Source: CALXOD01 sp964402715
GTDB lineage: Bacteria; Verrucomicrobiota; Lentisphaeria; Victivallales; Victivallaceae
DNA: 9,990 bases
Assembly: GCA_964402715.1 (NCBI GenBank)
Contig: CAYODJ010000042.1
Location: 1 to 9,990, forward strand
Reading direction: 5' to 3'
The notes beneath the pieces are model-generated. The model saw only the letters and a program-made list of their open reading frames with translations. It was not told the DNA's origin and did no database searches. Made by a program: the position numbers and the translations under genes. The number at the start of each line of letters is the position of its first letter. Positions within the stretch are counted from its first letter, which is position 1. Shown here piece by piece: positions 5,836 through 9,990 of the stretch.

Positions 5836-6471
5836 TCACTTCGACTTCTCTTTGACCGCCGCCTCCCGCAGCATTTCACGGACCGGCCGGCCGTCGAACA
5901 GGAGATCGTCCACGGAAAAACCGCCGTTCGAGTAGACTTTCACCTTCAGCTGCATCCGGGAGCCGTCCCAGGCGGTGCGCATTCCGGCCAATCCGACCTC
6001 CTGATCCGCAAGCTTCTCGTTAAGGTAAAAACGTTGGAAAGGCAGCTCGATGACGTGAACCGCAAGCGACCTGTTCCGTGCGCGGGGATCCGCCTCCTGA
6101 TGGAATCCGCGGTATTTCACTCTCAGGAAATCCCTGCCGCGCGGCACGTCTTTCCGCGTCCTGCACAAATCCGCAACGAACGCGTTGCCGCCGGAATCGG
6201 AGTCCAGCACCGCGAAACATTCCTCCATATATCCGGCGATCGCGAACTGCGACGCTGGCAGAGAAACCCGGCTCGCCTCGAAATCAAGCTGAATATAACG
6301 GCCGCGCATCGGATCGTACGGATCATGAAACCCCGTTCTGAAGCGGTACTCCCTTGGCGGAATCCTCGGACATTCAAAAGCGAGAATATGCCTCACCGGG
6401 AAGGAGACAATGACACAGAACACGATGAGATAGGCGACGAGACGCCAATTGACCTTTTTCATATTGAACAT
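5836..6471 (-). CDS. GDYXXLXY domain membrane-anchored protein
   Basis: A 211-residue protein with one N-terminal membrane segment (about 11-31) and an extracytoplasmic remainder. The family signature GDYXXLXY appears in altered form as GRYIQLDF (57-64), directly after DPYDPMR, which matches the usual context. The second conserved stretch, FQRFYLNEKLADQ (145-157), corresponds to the 'ERFFVPEG'-like segment of the family, and a closing VKVYSNGGFSVDDLLFDGRP region is also present. The family is found next to DUF2157/DUF4401 membrane proteins, exactly as here: its start overlaps the end of the DUF2157 gene. The start at 6471 (13-nt overlap) is preferred because CAGGGGGG lies 7 nt upstream; an ATG at 6462 would give a 4-nt ATGA overlap and is the alternative. 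Biochemical role unknown. Asp-to-Arg in the motif is unusual. Confidence 0.85.
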   Translation of the reverse strand: MFNMKKVNWRLVAYLIVFCVIVSFPVRHILAFECPRIPPREYRFRTGFHDPYDPMRGRYIQLDFEASRVSLPASQFAIAGYMEECFAVLDSDSGGNAFVADLCRTRKDVPRGRDFLRVKYRGFHQEADPRARNRSLAVHVIELPFQRFYLNEKLADQEVGLAGMRTAWDGSRMQLKVKVYSNGGFSVDDLLFDGRPVREMLREAAVKEKSK

Positions 6472-7722
6472 GAGCCGTCCCCCCTGTCCGTCCGCCGCGC
6501 AAGAATCACATTGAGCACGAGAAAGCCGGCTCCGAGCAGAATCAGCATGGCGGAACGCGGCAGTGCGCCGAAAGAGGAGTCGAAGAACCGGCACAGAAGC
6601 AGCGTCGACGCCATGACGAGCCCGCCGTTGAACGTCAACGCGCTCCGACGCCGCCACCCGTTCACGACAAGCGCGAAGCCGAACAGCGCGAGCAGGACGT
6701 TCATGAACACGACGGCGCCGCCGTCCGCCTCCGCCCGCGCCCCCGCAATTATGGCCCCGGCCAGCAGCATCCGCTCCGCGTTCAGCCTCTTCGCCGCGAT
6801 GTCGGCGGCCAGAATCGCGGCGAATGCGCACAGAAGCACGCCTTCGAACAGAACGTACTGCGTCACGCTGACCTCTCCCCCGAAAACGGGAAAATTCCCG
6901 CCGCAGCCGCCGATTCCCAGAAGAACGGTCATACAGACGAAGGAGAAGAGCGACCACGGATTGCGCCACATGCTCTCGCCGCGCTCGTATATCCGCATCC
7001 CGCAGAGGAAGAGCAGCGCGGTTGAAGTGAACACCGCCAGAGGCCGGCCTCCGCCCAGAGCCAGCGTTCCGAACAGGACATATGCCACGCTCAGATACCG
7101 CGTGACGGTCCGACATGGATCATTGTCCCGAGTCAGATGAAAGAGAATCATCGGCGCCGGCGCCCAGAACAGACAGAACGCCGGCGCGGGCATCACATGT
7201 CCAGAAATCTGAGTGAACATCGCCAGACAGTAGATGCCGCTCAGAGCCGCGCTGTCGAAAATGTAGATCAGCGGCAGGGCGAAAGACAGCGTCAGCATCA
7301 TGAACTCACGGAAGTTCCCGCCGACATGGTAGACCTGCGACAGCAGAGCGACGGCCACCGCCGCGCCGCACGCGGTGCCTATCGCCGAACATTCCCGCCA
7401 TCCCCTGCCCCGCCCGCGCACGAGCGTGAACAGCGAAAGGCAGAAAGCGGCCGCGAGCGGGAGAAACGACACCGACACCTGGAGCATCTTCCCGAGATCG
7501 CTCCAGTTGTGATTGAAAAAAAACCGTCCCCGCGGCGATGAACATTCCTCCCGCAACCGCCAGTCCCAGCGTGAATTTCCGCCGGACGTCGGACACGCAG
7601 GGCAGTTTCTTCAGATAGTGATCCCGCAGTTTCTCCGCGGCCGCAGGGTCGATGACTCCGTCTCCGCTCAGCACGGAAATTTCATTCAGCAGCCAGCGTA
7701 TTCTGTCAGCGTTTCTGTCCAC
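6459..7722 (-). CDS. DUF2157 polytopic membrane protein, frameshifted at an 8-base homopolymer
   Basis: Two overlapping reading frames together make one DUF2157-type protein of about 420 residues. The first frame runs from a GTG at 7722 (GGGGGTG just upstream) and encodes the cytoplasmic head, 'RIRWLLNEISVLSGDGVI' and LRDHYLKKL, then the first membrane helix ending AAGTVFF. The second frame continues the family pattern with NHNWSDLGKML, then SQVYHVGGNFREF (the conserved Q-[IV]-Y-H-[IV]-x-G motif) and several further hydrophobic helices to the stop at 6459. The frames meet at eight A on the plus strand (7516-7523; eight T on the coding strand). Seven T would give a continuous ...AGTVFFNHNW..., so one extra base is present. 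This may be a sequencing error, a true inactivating mutation, or slippage-tolerant expression. It overlaps the GDYXXLXY gene, which it normally accompanies. No separate DUF4401 gene is seen. Function of the family is not established. Confidence 0.8.
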
Positions 7723-7824
7723 ACGTCACCCCCGCGTCCGCCGCGTCTCCGAAGCCGCGGAGCCGCCATGCCGGGCGTCCCGTGCGGACAAATCCCGCAG
7801 GACTCTTCCGGCCCGCGCACCGCG

Positions 7825-8988
7825 TCAAAATGAATTGCTCATGTCGAACACGGCTTCCTTGACCTCTTTCTTGTGGAATTTGGAGCGCGTTATCAGATCG
7901 TCGAGCATCCGGTCGAATTTTGCGGTGTCCATCGGAATGGAGACGTCCTCGCCCTTCAGCCCGGAGTAGAGCATGGCGTTGCCCAGTTCGACCGAACGGA
8001 TGCCCTCCTCCCCTTCGGCGACCAGCTTCGCCGCCGGATCCAGAACCGCCTTGACGAACGCCTCTATCACATCCTGATGCTCGTGCCCGGTGTCCTTCTC
8101 CGTCCTGACGGTCACATCCCACGTGTCCATGGTCGGAAACGCCTGCGGAGTGCTCCGGCAGAACTCGTCCACGTATTCCTCCGTGCGCCTGAATTTGATC
8201 ACGCCCTCCTCGAACACCAGACGTCCGCGCGTCCCGGCGATTTCAAGGCGGTTGGTTCCGGGAAACTCGCCGGTCGACGTGATGAAGTTTCCGGTGGAGC
8301 CGTCGGGGAACTCGCAATAGGTGTTGACCTCGTCCTCGACCTCGATGTCGTGGTACTTGCCGATGGAGACCGCGCTGCGCACCTTGATCGGCAGGCCGAA
8401 GAACCACTGGAACAGATCGAGATGATGCGGACACTGGTTCAAAAGCACTCCGCCGCCCTCGCCGGCCCATGTCGCGCGCCACGTGCCGCTGTCGTAATAG
8501 CTCTGTGAGCGAAACCACTCTGTGACAATCCAGCTGACGCGGATGATTCTCCCGAATTCGCCCTTCTCGATCATCCGCTTGATTTTCCGGTGCGCCTGTC
8601 TGGTGCGCTGATTGAACATGAGCGCGAACCGCAGTTCAGGACGCTTCGCGTGCGCGTCGATCATCTTCTGCGCGAGGCTCTTGGTCACCGCCACAGGCTT
8701 CTCGCAGAGCACATGAACCCCCTTCTCGAACGCCTGGATCGCAATCGGCGTGTGATCATAGTGCGGAACCGCGATGATGACGGCGTCGACCGCTCCGGAG
8801 TCAAGAAGTTCATCGGCGGAGTAGAACACTCTGCAGTTCGCCGGTGCGAGCTTCACCCTTTCGTCGGCGCGCTTCCGGTCGCAGTCGCAGATCGCCGCGA
8901 GTTCCGCCTGCGGTATGTTCTGAACACTGGTGATGTGCGCCGTCCCCATGTTGCCGACGCCGATGATGCCGATCCTGACTTTGTTCAT
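7825..8988 (-). CDS. Gfo/Idh/MocA family oxidoreductase
   Basis: A 387-residue NAD(P)-dependent oxidoreductase of the glucose-fructose oxidoreductase/inositol dehydrogenase family, acting on sugars, inositols or their derivatives in the cytoplasm. The N-terminal Rossmann domain has GVGNMG (10-15) after a beta strand (VRIGIIG), an acidic residue pair at the end of the second strand (ICDCD), and CEKPVAV (95-101) with catalytic Lys97. The C-terminal beta-sheet domain carries 'GGGVLLNQCPHHLDLFQWFF', where His188 in H-x-x-D is the probable catalytic His. The length and layout are normal. The start at 8988 gives the canonical N-terminus MNKVRIGIIG; GGAG is 10 nt upstream. An in-frame start at 9027 would add 13 residues unlike the family and was rejected. 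It is transcribed from the promoter at 9105-9133, and the DUF2157 gene follows 102 bp downstream on the same strand, so cotranscription is possible. The substrate is unknown. Confidence 0.93.
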   Translation of the reverse strand: MNKVRIGIIGVGNMGTAHITSVQNIPQAELAAICDCDRKRADERVKLAPANCRVFYSADELLDSGAVDAVIIAVPHYDHTPIAIQAFEKGVHVLCEKPVAVTKSLAQKMIDAHAKRPELRFALMFNQRTRQAHRKIKRMIEKGEFGRIIRVSWIVTEWFRSQSYYDSGTWRATWAGEGGGVLLNQCPHHLDLFQWFFGLPIKVRSAVSIGKYHDIEVEDEVNTYCEFPDGSTGNFITSTGEFPGTNRLEIAGTRGRLVFEEGVIKFRRTEEYVDEFCRSTPQAFPTMDTWDVTVRTEKDTGHEHQDVIEAFVKAVLDPAAKLVAEGEEGIRSVELGNAMLYSGLKGEDVSIPMDTAKFDRMLDDLITRSKFHKKEVKEAVFDMSNSF

Positions 8989-9104
8989 AAGAAGTTTTCT
9001 CCAGATGCCGATTTCATCCGTAAGCACGTCTCCGTCACGCAGCCTCCGCGGAACATGCCCAGCCGCGCCGCCGCGCCCCCTCGCATGCGGAGCCGGACTC
9101 TCTC

Positions 9105-9133
9105 ATTCTACACCGCTTTCGCAAAGTTTGCAA
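9105..9133 (-). promoter_or_regulatory. Sigma70-like promoter for the Gfo/Idh/MocA gene
   Basis: On the minus strand: TTGCAA (9133-9128), a 17-bp spacer and TAGAAT (9110-9105), giving a leader of about 110 nt to the ATG at 8988. The -35 overlaps the palindrome TTTGCAAA (9127-9134), and a related half, TTTCGCAAAG, lies beside it in the spacer. Two similar sites over the -35 and spacer suggest repressor control. Confidence 0.55.
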
Positions 9134-9389
9134 ATCTTCATGCGCGTACGATTCACTCGCCACGCCGTGAAAAATCCAAGAGCCGTTCACCGCCCGACAT
9201 CATGGCAGGGAACAGCGGGATGAACCGACGGCACCGGCCGAAACCGGCTTCCCGCAGAGTTCAGCTGCTATCCGTCACACGCCGTACGGACACTCTCCCG
9301 GAGCGCGGCTCCGCCGGGACATCCCCGCCGCCGCACCGATCCCTCGGGACGCGATTGGACCACTCCCCCTATTTCAGTCGCTTCGCGGA

Positions 9390-9418
9390 TTGCCTTCCCG
9401 CTGACCCCGTGTTATATT
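9390..9418 (+). promoter_or_regulatory. Sigma70-like promoter for the small exported protein gene
   Basis: TTGCCT (9390-9395), a 17-bp spacer and TATATT (9413-9418). The predicted transcript start near 9425 leaves a leader of about 110 nt before the ATG at 9536. The -10 hexamer is identical to that of the 4345 gene promoter. Confidence 0.55.
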
Positions 9419-9535
9419 CCCTGTGGACTTGTCGCCCCTTCTCTCCGGCGGACAGCCGTGTTCAGTGCGGGATCAGGCACAGGCCATTTCAAACGCCTCT
9501 TCTCGGAAGAGCGCACATATTTAGGGGAGTCCGCG

Positions 9536-9931
9536 ATGGTGAAAACCTTATTGCTTGCCGTCGGCCTGTTCTGCGTTTTCCATTCCGGATGCGACACGGA
9601 GCCCGACGTCGATCCGAATTCATTGATCGGAATGTCAAAGGGAGACGTACTGCGCTTGGTCTTTGAAAGATGTCCCAAAAACGCGAACGGGGAAATCAAC
9701 ATAGGAACATGGGAAATCGAAAAAAACGGCAAAAGATCATATATGAACTTCTACTACAAATCCCTCAAAGATGCGGCGGACGACACGAGGTTGATGGGGA
9801 ATGACATTTGGGAGATCCTGAAGAAAGAAAGGTTTTCAGTCTCCATTCTCACGAAAGTGGAATGTCTGGATCTGTTCTTCGAGAAAGGAGTTGTCGTCAA
9901 GGTGGAGAAGAATTATTGGTACAACACATGA
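9536..9931 (+). CDS. Small exported (lipo)protein, possibly BamE/SmpA-like
   Basis: A 131-residue protein with an N-terminal signal sequence (MVKTLLLAVGLFCVFHSGC). Cys19 follows Ser-Gly, as in a lipobox, but His at -3 is not typical, so lipidation is plausible rather than certain. The mature part begins with an acidic linker, then 'LIGMSKGDVLRLV', which resembles the first helix of BamE/SmpA-type small lipoproteins (G-M-[ST]-x-x-x-V). It ends with 'CLDLFFEKGVVVKVEKNYWY', like their closing strands. This fold assignment is by pattern only. The start at 9536 has AGGGGAG 7 nt upstream; an in-frame ATG at 9458 would bury the signal peptide 26 residues inside and was rejected. The gene is clearly less GC-rich than the rest (38-53% in the lines I counted, against about 60%), hinting at a different origin. 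It stands alone on its own promoter. Confidence 0.72.
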   Translation: MVKTLLLAVGLFCVFHSGCDTEPDVDPNSLIGMSKGDVLRLVFERCPKNANGEINIGTWEIEKNGKRSYMNFYYKSLKDAADDTRLMGNDIWEILKKERFSVSILTKVECLDLFFEKGVVVKVEKNYWYNT

Positions 9932-9934
9932 TCA

Positions 9935-9990
9935 GGACACTACTGTCCGGTGAAAATTTCCGGAACTGATTGAAAAAGTCGGAACTCGCT
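9935..9990. other. Inverted-repeat tail, possible terminator or mobile-element edge
   Basis: GGACA-CTAC-TGTCC (9935-9948) is a perfect 5-bp stem with a 4-nt loop, starting 4 bp after the stop of the preceding gene. It is followed by CCGGTGAAAATTTCCGG and an A/T-richer stretch to the window end. It could be a weak terminator or the end of an insertion sequence lying mostly outside the window. No transposase coding sequence is visible here. Confidence 0.25.

Larger units (their letters stand above)
8989..9535. other. 547-bp gene-free divergent regulatory region
   Basis: No convincing gene on either strand. The long plus-strand frame crossing it is antisense to the oxidoreductase and has no recognisable protein. 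The region holds one promoter in each direction (9105-9133 minus, 9390-9418 plus), each with a leader of about 110 nt. The middle, about 9135-9389, contains only GC-rich sequence with very short inverted repeats (for example GCCG-AAAC-CGGC) and nothing I can name. Confidence 0.7.

Noticed and set aside
6034..7140. 368-residue plus-strand frame across the GDYXXLXY and DUF2157 genes.
   Set aside because: Opposite-strand shadow; the minus-strand products carry family motifs, and this one does not.
8590..9666. 358-residue plus-strand frame over the oxidoreductase start and the intergenic region.
   Set aside because: Antisense to the Gfo/Idh/MocA gene, Arg/Pro-rich and without motifs; it also runs out of frame into the supported gene at 9536.
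1..9990. CRISPR array, tRNA/rRNA genes, toxin-antitoxin or defence operon.
   Set aside because: No spaced direct repeats, cloverleaf or rRNA-like sequence, or recognisable defence proteins were seen on either strand.

Overview
The window is about 60% GC with one 100-N assembly gap (2594-2693). Gene content suggests a PVC-superphylum bacterium, most likely a lentisphaerote. The evidence is a secreted protein opening with a 'T-x-DG-x-x-[FY]' segment followed by 'DLPEELQKRFGY', a pattern I associate with Verrucomicrobia/Lentisphaerae hypothetical proteins, plus a xylose-isomerase-like TIM-barrel protein and a Gfo/Idh/MocA oxidoreductase of the kind abundant in that group. This placement is inference.

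Layout. 78-1070 (+) is a sugar-phosphate isomerase/epimerase-like protein. It converges on 1092-2267 (-), a family 4-type glycosyltransferase. From 2405 to about 4289 lies a tandem duplication of a secreted SGNH/GDSL hydrolase gene with its upstream control region. The left copy (2463-2805, -) is known only at its two ends because the gap swallowed its middle. The right copy (2968-4152, -) is complete but has lost the ancestral stop codon and reads 13 codons further, into its own downstream hairpin. The right copy is divergent from 4345-5718 (+), a secreted protein with a Pro/His/Trp-rich tail. Next come two overlapping minus-strand genes: a DUF2157-type membrane protein (6459-7722, broken by a frameshift at an 8-base homopolymer) and a GDYXXLXY-type membrane-anchored partner (5836-6471). 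Upstream of them on the same strand is the Gfo/Idh/MocA oxidoreductase (7825-8988). A 547-bp gene-free stretch holds two divergent sigma70-like promoters. The window ends with a lower-GC small exported protein (9536-9931) and a short tail with inverted-repeat structure.

How the genes fit together. The isomerase, the oxidoreductase, the glycosyltransferase and the secreted hydrolases all point to carbohydrate and envelope chemistry, but no single pathway is evident. DUF2157 and GDYXXLXY proteins are known to co-occur and the pair has no firmly known function. The most notable content is the young, diverging SGNH duplication (stop loss, duplicated bidirectional promoter now pointing antisense into the neighbouring copy) and the frameshifted DUF2157 gene. 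I see no CRISPR array, tRNA, rRNA, transposase gene or clear defence system.
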